A stretch of DNA of 7,023 nucleotides. Origin: Cyclobacteriaceae bacterium. GTDB lineage: Bacteria > Bacteroidota > Bacteroidia > Cytophagales > Cyclobacteriaceae. The stretch spans positions 1 through 7,023 of the forward strand of contig JALWRJ010000176.1 in NCBI GenBank assembly GCA_026994125.1, written 5' to 3'. Under the pieces are notes generated by a model. That model was not told where the DNA came from. It saw only the letters and a program-made list of their open reading frames with translations, and searched no databases. The position numbers were made by a program, and so were the translations under genes. Positions 1 through 6,830 of this stretch are shown here, in pieces (position 1 is the stretch's first letter; every line of letters starts with the position of its first letter).

Positions 1-34
1 GCATTAATTTTGCTATATAATTTACACCTCTAAT

Positions 35-1153
35 TTGAAAATAATATTTGTTTTTGGCACCCGGCCCGAGGCCATCAAAATGGCACCACTTATCAAGGCC
101 TTTCAGCAGGACGCAGCTATGCAGGTATTGGTAGCTGTTAGCGGCCAGCATAAAGAAATGCTGTACCAGGTACTAAACTTTTTCGAGATTAAACCCGATT
201 ACGACCTGGAACTCATGCAGCCCAACCAAACCATTTATGATATTACATCTAAGGCTTTATTGGGGTTAAAACCTATACTAGATAAAGAAAAACCTGATTT
301 AATTTTTGTGCAAGGCGATACCACGACTGCTTTTGTGGGGGCTTTGGCCGGCTATTACCATCAAACCCAGGTAGCCCATTTAGAAGCCGGCTTGCGCAGT
401 GGCAATAAATACTCGCCTTTTCCGGAAGAAGGCAATCGAATATTGGCCGGACATTTGGCCGATTGGCACTTTGCCCCTACGCACAGGGCAGTTACTAATC
501 TAAAAAAGGAAGGAATAGTACAAAATGTATTTAATGTAGGCAACACGGTAATTGATGCTTTGTTGCTGGGCCTTGATATTTTAAAGCGTAAAGACACAAC
601 CTCTATTGAACAACTCTTCCATGGAATTGATGTAACCAAAAGAGTAATTTTAGTAACTGGCCACCGCAGGGAAAGTTTCGGAAAACCTTTTGAAAATATG
701 GTTTCGGGCATAAAGCAGATTGCCCAAAAATATAGTGATGTTGAAATTGTGTACCCTGTACACCTAAACCCCAATGTGCGTGGCATAGTAAACCAGGAAT
801 TAAGCAACACCCCCAACATTCATTTAATTGAGCCTTTGGATTACCCGGCCTTAATTTGGTTGATGGAAAAATCGTTTTTTGTACTTACCGACTCCGGAGG
901 TATCCAGGAAGAAGCCCCCACCTTAGGTAAACCTGTATTGGTAATGCGCGATGTAACCGAACGGCAAGAAGGCATAGAAGCCGGAACTGCAAAATTAGTA
1001 GGCACCAATAAGGAAGTTATAGTAAAAGAAGCCTTTAATTTGCTGGATAATACCATGGCTTACGAGGCCATGGCCAAAGCGGTAAACCCCTATGGCGATG
1101 GAACCACTTGCCAACAAGTAGTAGCATTAATTAAAAATAACAAAACACTATAA
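35..1153 (+). CDS. wecB: UDP-N-acetylglucosamine 2-epimerase (non-hydrolysing)
   Basis: This cytoplasmic enzyme interconverts UDP-GlcNAc and UDP-ManNAc, the first step toward UDP-ManNAcA. The 372-residue protein is close to E. coli WecB (376). It opens with the family signature FGTRPEAIKMAPL (residues 7-19). Family active-site residues are present: Asp95 in QGDTTTAF, Glu117 in HLEAGLRS, Glu131 in PFPEEGNR and His210 in TGHRRES. The UDP-binding motif DSGGIQEE is at 286-293. The start is a TTG at base 35. It is chosen because the conserved N-terminus begins right there, the frame upstream is closed by TAA at 5-7, and no ATG or GTG lies between. No ribosome-binding site is evident. The next gene, wecC, follows after 40 bases and uses this enzyme's product. 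Family assignment is very secure; the non-canonical start is likely but unproven. Confidence 0.96.
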   Translation: MKIIFVFGTRPEAIKMAPLIKAFQQDAAMQVLVAVSGQHKEMLYQVLNFFEIKPDYDLELMQPNQTIYDITSKALLGLKPILDKEKPDLIFVQGDTTTAFVGALAGYYHQTQVAHLEAGLRSGNKYSPFPEEGNRILAGHLADWHFAPTHRAVTNLKKEGIVQNVFNVGNTVIDALLLGLDILKRKDTTSIEQLFHGIDVTKRVILVTGHRRESFGKPFENMVSGIKQIAQKYSDVEIVYPVHLNPNVRGIVNQELSNTPNIHLIEPLDYPALIWLMEKSFFVLTDSGGIQEEAPTLGKPVLVMRDVTERQEGIEAGTAKLVGTNKEVIVKEAFNLLDNTMAYEAMAKAVNPYGDGTTCQQVVALIKNNKTL

Positions 1154-1160
1154 GACCGTC

Positions 1161-1180
1161 ATTCCCACGAAAGTGAGAAT
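1161..1180. repeat. GAAA-loop hairpin, REP-like, in the wecB-wecC gap
   Basis: The 20 bases ATTCCCACGAAAGTGAGAAT form an inverted repeat. Eight-base arms flank a GAAA loop; seven of the eight pairs match and one C-A pair is mismatched. With the preceding CGTC it resembles the dispersed bacterial repeat whose core is GTCATTCCCGCGAAAGCGGG, which I recall from many genomes. No T-run follows, so it is not a typical intrinsic terminator. It could be a degenerate copy of a dispersed repeat, or an mRNA processing or stability element. Only one copy was found in this window, so its repeat status rests on recalled similarity. Confidence 0.5.
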
Positions 1181-1193
1181 ATGTAAAAAAAGG

Positions 1194-2384
1194 ATGAACA
1201 ACAACATAAAAGTTACCATGATGGGCTTGGGCTACATAGGTCTGCCCACAGCCGCACTTATTGCCAGCAAAGGCATACAAGTGCGGGGCGTAGATGTACA
1301 GCCATCCGTTGTTGACACCATCAATAATGGCAAAATACATATTGTAGAACCCGATTTAGACGGCATTGTAAAACATGATGTGGAAAGAGGTTACCTAAAA
1401 GCCTCCACCACAGTTGAACAGGCAGATGTGTTTTTAATTGCCGTACCTACCCCATTTAAGGGTAATAATTTTGAGCCTGATTTAAAATATGTTGAATCAG
1501 CTACTCGCATGATTATCCCTCATTTAGAAGAAGGAAATCTATTCATCATAGAATCTACCTCACCGGTAGGCACCACCGAAAAAATGGCAGAGCTCATATT
1601 TACAGAACGGCCGGAGCTAAAAGGAAACATTTACTTGGCCTACTGCCCTGAGCGGGTATTACCGGGCAACGTAATTTATGAACTCAAAAACAACGACCGT
1701 GCCATAGGTGGTATTGATGATGCTTCTACTCAAAAGGCTTGTGATTTCTATCGGCTATTTGTTACGGGTGAACTCCACCCAACCAATGCACGCACCGCAG
1801 AAATGACCAAATTGGTGGAGAACGCTTCGCGCGATGTACAAATTGCCTTTGCCAATGAACTTTCCATGATATGCGATGAAGCCGGTATTGACGTATGGGA
1901 ACTGATAAACCTGGCCAACAAACACCCACGGGTAAATATATTGCAGCCAGGCACCGGGGTGGGAGGCCATTGCATAGCGGTGGCCCCCTGGTTTATTGTA
2001 TCGGAGTTTAAAGAAAAGGCTAAGATGATACGCACCGCTCGCGAAATCAATAATTACAAAACCGAATGGGTAATTGAAAAAATTAAAAACAAAGCACTTG
2101 AATTTGAACTTAACGAAGGCCGAAAACCGGTAATTGCCTGTTTTGGGTTAGCCTTTAAACCAAATATTGATGACTTAAGAGAAAGCCCGGCCTTGTATGT
2201 GGTAGAAGCATTAGTAAAGCAGGGCTTTAACATACTAGCCGTAGAGCCTCATGCAAGCAATGCAAACACCCGTGCCAGGCAAGTAACCATAGAGGAAGCA
2301 TTGGAACAAATGGATTTGGGTTTTAAATTGGTGGGGCATAGGCAGTTTAACTCGCTGCCAGATTTCATACTTAACTTTGTATAG
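1194..2384 (+). CDS. wecC: UDP-N-acetyl-D-mannosamine dehydrogenase
   Basis: This enzyme oxidises UDP-ManNAc to UDP-ManNAcA with two NAD+, acting in the cytoplasm directly after WecB. From the ATG at 1194 the protein has 396 residues. The N-terminal Rossmann motif GLGYIGLPTA is at 11-20. STSPVGTT (121-128) follows Glu120, and YCPERVLPG lies at 150-158. Lys206 sits in TAEMTKLVEN, and the catalytic Cys260 is in GVGGHCIAVAP. The C-terminal nucleotide-binding domain carries GLAFKPNIDDLRESP (318-332). The segments around CPERVLPG and HPRVNILQPG match WecC better than UDP-glucose dehydrogenases. A GTG at 1173 would add seven residues, but it lies in the arm of the hairpin and precedes the conserved N-terminus, so the ATG is preferred. 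The C-terminus is a little shorter than E. coli WecC (420), with no catalytic loss. Confidence 0.95.
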   Translation: MNNNIKVTMMGLGYIGLPTAALIASKGIQVRGVDVQPSVVDTINNGKIHIVEPDLDGIVKHDVERGYLKASTTVEQADVFLIAVPTPFKGNNFEPDLKYVESATRMIIPHLEEGNLFIIESTSPVGTTEKMAELIFTERPELKGNIYLAYCPERVLPGNVIYELKNNDRAIGGIDDASTQKACDFYRLFVTGELHPTNARTAEMTKLVENASRDVQIAFANELSMICDEAGIDVWELINLANKHPRVNILQPGTGVGGHCIAVAPWFIVSEFKEKAKMIRTAREINNYKTEWVIEKIKNKALEFELNEGRKPVIACFGLAFKPNIDDLRESPALYVVEALVKQGFNILAVEPHASNANTRARQVTIEEALEQMDLGFKLVGHRQFNSLPDFILNFV

Positions 2385-2412
2385 CCAAAGGGCAAATTCG
2401 TATCTTTTGTAA

Positions 2413-2440
2413 TTTTTCAATTGCTTATTGGATTGAAAGA
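2413..2440. repeat. AT-rich inverted repeat upstream of gmd
   Basis: TTTCAAT (2415-2421) and ATTGAAA (2432-2438) are perfect 7-base inverted arms around a 10-base spacer. The pairing extends outward by one G-U and one A-U pair. It overlaps the proposed -33 element of the gmd promoter, so it could be an operator. It could also be a weak hairpin after wecC. At this AT content it may be chance. Confidence 0.25.
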
Positions 2441-2451
2441 ATTGATATTTG
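2421..2451 (+). promoter_or_regulatory. Candidate Bacteroidota-type promoter for gmd-fcl and downstream genes
   Basis: GATATTTG at 2444-2451 matches seven of eight positions of the Bacteroidota -7 consensus TAnnTTTG and is followed by CAAC, a common continuation in that phylum. A TTG at 2421-2423 lies 20 bases upstream, a suitable distance for the -33 element. The predicted leader to the gmd ATG is about 25 bases and has no Shine-Dalgarno sequence. The 99-base gap (2385-2483) is the largest in the window, so an internal promoter here is reasonable. A second, poorer match (TATCTTTTG, 2401-2409) has one T too many. Confidence 0.45.
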
Positions 2452-2483
2452 CAACTTAACATTTTCAAGTGTAACGCAATCGA

Positions 2484-3596
2484 ATGAAAAAAGCACTTAT
2501 AACAGGTATTACCGGACAAGATGGCGCCTACCTAACTGAATTCTTATTACATAAAGGATATGAAGTACATGGCATTAAGCGCAGGGCTTCGTTATTTAAT
2601 ACCGATAGAATTGACCACCTGTATAAAGACCCACATGAACCCAATGTGGATTTAATTTTGCACCATGGCGACATGACCGATTCGATGAACCTAACCCGGA
2701 TAATCCAGGAGGTGCAACCTGACGAAATATATAACTTAGCCGCTATGTCGCATGTGGCCGTTTCTTTTGAAACACCCGAATATGTAGCCAACGCAGATGG
2801 CACCGGCACCTTGCGAATTTTGGAGGCTGTTAAACTGCTTGGGTTGGAAAAAAAGACAAGAATTTATCAAGCCAGTACATCGGAACTTTATGGAAAGGTG
2901 CAAGCAATACCTCAAAACGAAACCACTCCTTTTTATCCACGTTCGCCTTATGCGGTAGCCAAATTATACGCCTACTGGATTACCGTAAACTATCGTGAAG
3001 CTTATGGTATGTTTGCCTGTAATGGCATTTTGTTTAATCACGAATCGCCCATTAGAGGTGAAACTTTTGTAACCCGAAAGATAACCCGGGCGGCTTCGAA
3101 AATAGCCTTAGGTTTACAAGATAAATTTTATTTGGGTAACCTGGATGCCCAACGAGATTGGGGACACGCCAAAGATTATGTACGCATGATGTGGATGATA
3201 CTACAGGCAGATAAACCGGAAGACTGGGTAATTGCTACAGGAGAAACCACCACCGTGCGCGATTTTGTGAGGTTGGCTTTTGAACATGTGGGCATTGAAC
3301 TAGAGTTTAAGGGCAAAGGAGTTGACGAAAAAGCTTATGTAGCCAATTGTACCAACCCAAAATACCAACTGGAAAAAGGCAAAGAGGTGTTGGCTATTGA
3401 CCCCCGCTATTTTAGACCTACCGAAGTAGATTTACTTATTGGAGACCCATCAAAGGCAGAAAAAAAATTAGGGTGGAAACGGGAGCACACCTTAACCGAC
3501 CTGGTAAATGATATGATGGCCTCCGACTTAAAGTTGATGACAAAAGACCAGTATCTTAGTGAAGGTGGGTATAGAATTAATAATTATTTTGAATAG
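2484..3596 (+). CDS. gmd: GDP-mannose 4,6-dehydratase
   Basis: This NADP-dependent short-chain dehydrogenase converts GDP-D-mannose to GDP-4-keto-6-deoxy-D-mannose, the first committed step to GDP-L-fucose. The 370-residue protein matches the usual length (E. coli 373). The Rossmann glycine motif TGITGQDG is at residues 7-14. The catalytic set Thr132 and Glu134 (STSELYG) with Tyr156 and Lys160 (SPYAVAK) is intact. [17 protein letters not shown] (185-201) and DWGHAKDYV (225-233) are family signatures, and [11 protein letters not shown] (311-321) is the conserved C-terminal substrate-binding segment. The ATG at 2484 places the Rossmann motif at the expected distance from the start. The gene ends 8 bases before fcl, which uses its product, so the two are almost certainly co-transcribed. 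Some Gmd homologues feed rhamnose or perosamine synthesis, but the adjacent fcl fixes the fucose route here. Confidence 0.97.
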   Translation: MKKALITGITGQDGAYLTEFLLHKGYEVHGIKRRASLFNTDRIDHLYKDPHEPNVDLILHHGDMTDSMNLTRIIQEVQPDEIYNLAAMSHVAVSFETPEYVANADGTGTLRILEAVKLLGLEKKTRIYQASTSELYGKVQAIPQNETTPFYPRSPYAVAKLYAYWITVNYREAYGMFACNGILFNHESPIRGETFVTRKITRAASKIALGLQDKFYLGNLDAQRDWGHAKDYVRMMWMILQADKPEDWVIATGETTTVRDFVRLAFEHVGIELEFKGKGVDEKAYVANCTNPKYQLEKGKEVLAIDPRYFRPTEVDLLIGDPSKAEKKLGWKREHTLTDLVNDMMASDLKLMTKDQYLSEGGYRINNYFE

Positions 3597-3604
3597 TAAT
3601 TTTT

Positions 3605-4648
3605 ATGCATAAGAATGCCAAAATATACATTGCCGGCCACCGAGGGATGGTGGGTTCATCTATTGTAAGAAAGCTAACCAACCAAGGATTTACCAACCTG
3701 GTAGTTAGAACCTCTGCTGAGTTAGATTTGCGAAACCAACAACAGGTGAAAACGTTTTTTGAAACTGAAAAACCAGAATACGTTTTTTTAGCAGCCGCCA
3801 AGGTAGGAGGCATTGTAGCTAATAATACATACCGAGCAGAGTTTCTGTATGATAACCTAATGATTCAATCTAATGTAATACACAATAGTTACTTGTATGG
3901 AGTTAAAAAGTTATTGTTTTTAGGGTCATCATGCATATACCCTAAAATGGCTCCACAGCCGTTAAAAGAGGAATATTTGCTAACGGGTGAGTTGGAACCC
4001 ACCAACGAACCCTATGCCATTGCTAAAATAGCCGGTATAAAAATGTGCGATGCCTACCGCAACCAGTATGGCTGTAATTTTATTTCGGCCATGCCCACCA
4101 ACCTGTATGGCCCCAACGATAATTATAACCTCGAAACATCGCATGTACTACCCGCACTAATTCGAAAAATGCAACTGGGCAAAGCTTTACAAGAAAACGA
4201 TTGGGATACTATCAAGAAAGATTTAACCAGCCACCCTATTGAGGGCATAAGCGGAACTGCAACCAATGAGGAAATACGAGCAGTATTGGGAAAATATGGC
4301 ATTAAAAAATCGGATACTGAAACATCTATTACCCTATGGGGAGATGGCTCACCCATGCGCGAATTTTTGCATGTTGATGACCTGGCTGATGCCTGTTATT
4401 TTTTAATGCAGCATGTTAATGAGCCGGGATTTGTAAATGTGGGCACGGGTAAAGATTTAACCATTAAATCCTTAGCAGAGCTTATTCAAACCCAGGTAGG
4501 CTATACCGGAAAAGTAAATTGGGACACCACTAAACCCAACGGAACACCCAGGAAACTGATGGATGTGAGTAAGATTAATGATATGGGATGGAAATATAGA
4601 ATAGCTATTAATAATGGAATCGAACAGATATTAAAATACACGTTATGA
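3605..4648 (+). CDS. fcl: GDP-L-fucose synthase (3,5-epimerase / 4-reductase)
   Basis: This bifunctional cytoplasmic enzyme epimerises C3 and C5 of GDP-4-keto-6-deoxymannose and reduces C4 with NADPH, giving GDP-L-fucose. The Rossmann motif GHRGMVG is at residues 11-17. The catalytic Ser108 and Cys110 lie in GSSCIYP, Tyr137 and Lys141 in EPYAIAK, and His180 in ETSHVLPA. Each is one position later than in E. coli Fcl. TLWGDGSPMREFLHVDD (243-259) is a family signature. At 347 residues it is longer than the E. coli enzyme (321). The extra length is mainly a charged insertion around residues 195-235, before the LWGDGSP segment. I recall similar inserts in Bacteroidota homologues. The stop overlaps the next start as ATGA (4645-4648), which suggests translational coupling to the lipoprotein gene. 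Confidence 0.97.
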   Translation: MHKNAKIYIAGHRGMVGSSIVRKLTNQGFTNLVVRTSAELDLRNQQQVKTFFETEKPEYVFLAAAKVGGIVANNTYRAEFLYDNLMIQSNVIHNSYLYGVKKLLFLGSSCIYPKMAPQPLKEEYLLTGELEPTNEPYAIAKIAGIKMCDAYRNQYGCNFISAMPTNLYGPNDNYNLETSHVLPALIRKMQLGKALQENDWDTIKKDLTSHPIEGISGTATNEEIRAVLGKYGIKKSDTETSITLWGDGSPMREFLHVDDLADACYFLMQHVNEPGFVNVGTGKDLTIKSLAELIQTQVGYTGKVNWDTTKPNGTPRKLMDVSKINDMGWKYRIAINNGIEQILKYTL

Positions 4649-5589
4649 GGAAAAGTTTAATTTATTTGTGTTTAATATTTACCTTGTTAATTTCATGCTC
4701 GAATGATAATGAGGAGCCAGAAAATAACTTAAAAACCGAGAATATAGTTGTTATTATAATGGATGGACCCAGATATAGCGAAACATGGGATAATCAACAA
4801 TTTAAGATGCAGTCTCATTTATTTAATGATATTGCCCCTCAAGGTGTTTTTTTTGAGGAGTTTTATAATAATGGAGAAACCTATACAGTGCCTGGGCATA
4901 CTGCCATTGCAACTGGTAATTACCAAAAAATAACCAATAACGGGAGTGAGTTACCAATCAATCCCTCTTTCATGCAATACTGGTTAGAGGCAACAGGTTT
5001 AGATAGTACAAAAGCTTGGGTTATTACGAGTAAAGATAAACTTGAAGTGATATCTGATTGCCTTAACCCCAAATATAGAGGCAAGTTTAGGCCGGCTACA
5101 AATTGTGGTATTGGAGGAGGAGGAATTGGCAGTGGTTACAGGCATGATAGTTTAACATTTCAAGCTATTGAAGACGTAGTAAGCAATTATACACCAAATT
5201 TGGTTTTTATTAACTTGCGTGAACCAGACTACACTGCCCATAAAGGTGACTGGCAAGGTTATTTAGATGGAATATATATGTCTGATAATTATATTTACAA
5301 AATTTGGAATATGTTTGAATCTAAAACCAAGTATCAAAATAAAACAAGTTATTTTATAACCAATGACCATGGAAGACACCTAGACTCAATTGCCAATGGT
5401 TTTATAGCGCATGGGGATGGATGTTTAGGGTGCAGACACATAAGTTTACTTGCTTTAGGGCCGGATTTTAAAAAAAATGTTTTTGTTAATAATAAAAGGG
5501 AAATGATAGACATTACTACAACTATTGGATACTTATTAGGAATAAATATACCTACATCTCAAGGCAAATTAATCGAAGAACTTTTTTAA
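4645..5589 (+). CDS. Alkaline-phosphatase-superfamily lipoprotein (phosphodiesterase/sulfatase-like)
   Basis: The 314-residue protein begins with a lipoprotein signal peptide: a hydrophobic stretch from about residue 5, then the lipobox LLISC with Cys18. SNDNEEPE follows, resembling the acidic export signal that sends Bacteroidota lipoproteins to the cell surface. The mature part looks like a small metal-dependent hydrolase related to type I phosphodiesterases. Probable metal ligands are Asp40 (IIMDG), Asp195 and His199 (EPDYTAHKGDW), Asp241 and His242 (TNDHGRH), and His256 or His265. Thr81 in YTVPGHTAIATG is the likely nucleophile. Four cysteines in the mature domain (139, 154, 260, 263) could form disulfides. 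The family includes phosphodiesterases, phosphatases, sulfatases and phosphoglycerate mutases, so the substrate cannot be read from sequence. The context suggests a phosphorylated or sulfated group on the surface polysaccharide or its carrier. The start overlaps the fcl stop by 4 bases. Base composition is lower in GC than in the preceding genes. Confidence 0.85.
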   Translation: MRKSLIYLCLIFTLLISCSNDNEEPENNLKTENIVVIIMDGPRYSETWDNQQFKMQSHLFNDIAPQGVFFEEFYNNGETYTVPGHTAIATGNYQKITNNGSELPINPSFMQYWLEATGLDSTKAWVITSKDKLEVISDCLNPKYRGKFRPATNCGIGGGGIGSGYRHDSLTFQAIEDVVSNYTPNLVFINLREPDYTAHKGDWQGYLDGIYMSDNYIYKIWNMFESKTKYQNKTSYFITNDHGRHLDSIANGFIAHGDGCLGCRHISLLALGPDFKKNVFVNNKREMIDITTTIGYLLGINIPTSQGKLIEELF

Positions 5590-5592
5590 CAA

Positions 5593-6810
5593 ATGAAGGT
5601 AACGAATAATTCTGATAACTTAGTTTTTAAGATAATTGCCTCAATAACCTTATTAATATTGCTGCTTTTTTTTTCATTCACGCTGAGTACCAAAAATGAA
5701 AACTTATCTGAAAACAAATACTTACAAAGCATTCCACAAAAGTATAAATTTATATTCGCCCAAAACAAGTATAACGATTCTTTGAACAATGTATATTTAG
5801 TTAACAATAAATACAATAAAACACTTGCTATTTTCCCCAAAATATCGGACCCAAATATAAAAAAGAGCAATATAAATATTAAATTATACTACCAGCTTAA
5901 AAGAGGTAATAATTATTTAGCGGAAGCAAAGACCATAAATTTAACCAACAAGGAACACAGTTTTTACAACTTTCGAGGTAAAAAAATAGCTCTAATAGAA
6001 CATCCTATTCCTTTAGTTTATTTAGATAGCGTTTATGTTAAGGTGGATAGTTGGGATACCTTATTTTCCCCCCAAAAAAACAAAATTCGAATTCTTGATA
6101 GGGAGTTACCTGCCTACAAATCTGGCAAAAAACTTACACCATCAGTTTACAAATTATTGTTTTCAAAATTGTTAAAAAAAAATAATATTGCATTTTCTCC
6201 TTCCAAAATATTAAAAGATAATCATTCCATTTATGAAGTAATTCCAGTTCAAACAAAGGAGTCATTAAAGAAAAACTCCTTAACATTACTTAAAATAGAT
6301 AACCTTGATGGGTTTTGGGCTGCAATTAACAAAAAAAAGAAAAATGCGATATATTACTCTTCCATTTCAGGTTCAGGAATCGGGGGAAAAAAAGTGAAGA
6401 AACTACTTGAAACCCATATTTCCAATAATACATTTAATGCATCAAACCTGTTTGACTATCAAAAACTAGCTAACTACTATGCAATACTAAGTTTATTTGG
6501 TGTACAGCAAAATACATTGTATTTTATATTAAATAGTAAAACAAACTTATTAGAACCCTATTTTATGAATTTTGAAAATGGCGTTCGAGTAATGCTTACA
6601 ACCTATATAAAGCATTTGTATAATAGCCTTAATAAAGTTGCTAAACCTGAGTACGTTGATAAACTTTTAGAAGATAATGCTGAAGAACTAGAGTTTCTGA
6701 ACCCTATTTTGAGAAAAGAGTTTATTGAGCAAGTATTTCACCCTCATAATCTATACTATAATCAAAAGATAATATCCAATGAAATAGAACGTATAGAGAA
6801 AGGAATGTAG
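5593..6810 (+). CDS. Membrane-anchored protein, probable divergent CotH-like (kinase-fold) protein
   Basis: The 405-residue protein has one hydrophobic segment at about 11-31 with no clear cleavage site, so it is probably an N-terminal anchor with the rest in the periplasm. From about residue 160 the order of motifs parallels CotH-family proteins as I recall them. LTPSVYKLLFSKLLKKNNI (181-199) fits the helix before the hinge. NHSIYEV (210-216) fits the N-G-x-YxxxE strand. LFDYQKLANYYAILSLFG (286-303) and TNLLEPYFMNFENG (317-330) fit the family's D-x-x-K-L-A-x-Y and LEPIxFD segments. The HNxRFYYN stretch seems deleted and the Asp of the LEPIxFD motif is Asn326, so kinase activity is doubtful. 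CotH proteins in Bacillus phosphorylate spore-coat proteins; the role in polysaccharide clusters is unknown to me. The gene starts 3 bases after the lipoprotein stop and is very AT-rich and lysine/asparagine-rich. It is surely coding; the family call is tentative. Confidence 0.6.
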   Translation: MKVTNNSDNLVFKIIASITLLILLLFFSFTLSTKNENLSENKYLQSIPQKYKFIFAQNKYNDSLNNVYLVNNKYNKTLAIFPKISDPNIKKSNINIKLYYQLKRGNNYLAEAKTINLTNKEHSFYNFRGKKIALIEHPIPLVYLDSVYVKVDSWDTLFSPQKNKIRILDRELPAYKSGKKLTPSVYKLLFSKLLKKNNIAFSPSKILKDNHSIYEVIPVQTKESLKKNSLTLLKIDNLDGFWAAINKKKKNAIYYSSISGSGIGGKKVKKLLETHISNNTFNASNLFDYQKLANYYAILSLFGVQQNTLYFILNSKTNLLEPYFMNFENGVRVMLTTYIKHLYNSLNKVAKPEYVDKLLEDNAEELEFLNPILRKEFIEQVFHPHNLYYNQKIISNEIERIEKGM

Positions 6811-6830
6811 TGAAAAATCAAACATTAAAG

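Noticed and set aside
14..25. TATAAT-like sequence as a promoter for wecB.
   Set aside because: It is too close to the start codon, fits the Bacteroidota TAnnTTTG consensus poorly, and lies in AT-rich DNA where such matches are frequent.
1..33. Possible 3' end of an upstream CDS in frame 1, ending in TAA at 31-33 with C-terminus ALILLYNLHL.
   Set aside because: Ten codons are too few to identify a gene. Stops in the other two frames (5-7, 18-20) are equally possible ends. The one-base gap to the wecB TTG makes it attractive but unproven.
361..819. 152-codon open frame on the - strand inside wecB.
   Set aside because: It lies entirely antisense to a strongly conserved gene, has no recognisable domain, and shows composition expected of a shadow frame.
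1173..1193. GTG at 1173 as the wecC start.
   Set aside because: It lies in the 3' arm of the hairpin and adds seven unconserved residues (MRICKKR) before the normal dehydrogenase N-terminus; the ATG at 1194 fits better.
2413..2440. Inverted repeat as the wecC intrinsic terminator.
   Set aside because: The stem is nearly all A-U pairs, the loop is 10 bases, and no T-run follows the 3' arm.
2235..2519. 94-codon - strand open frame spanning the wecC end and gmd start.
   Set aside because: It covers coding ends of two conserved + strand genes and the promoter gap, and its product has no domain or signal that I recognise.
5586..5870. 94-codon - strand open frame with hydrophobic stretches opposite the CotH-like gene start.
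   Set aside because: Its hydrophobicity arises from reading AT-rich codons of the opposite strand. The + strand gene has the correct operon spacing and continues to a full-length protein.
6810..6812. GTG as the start of the cytidylyltransferase gene.
   Set aside because: It is in frame and overlaps the previous stop, but the ATG at 6831 gives the usual short lead into the first strand of the family; kept only as an alternative.
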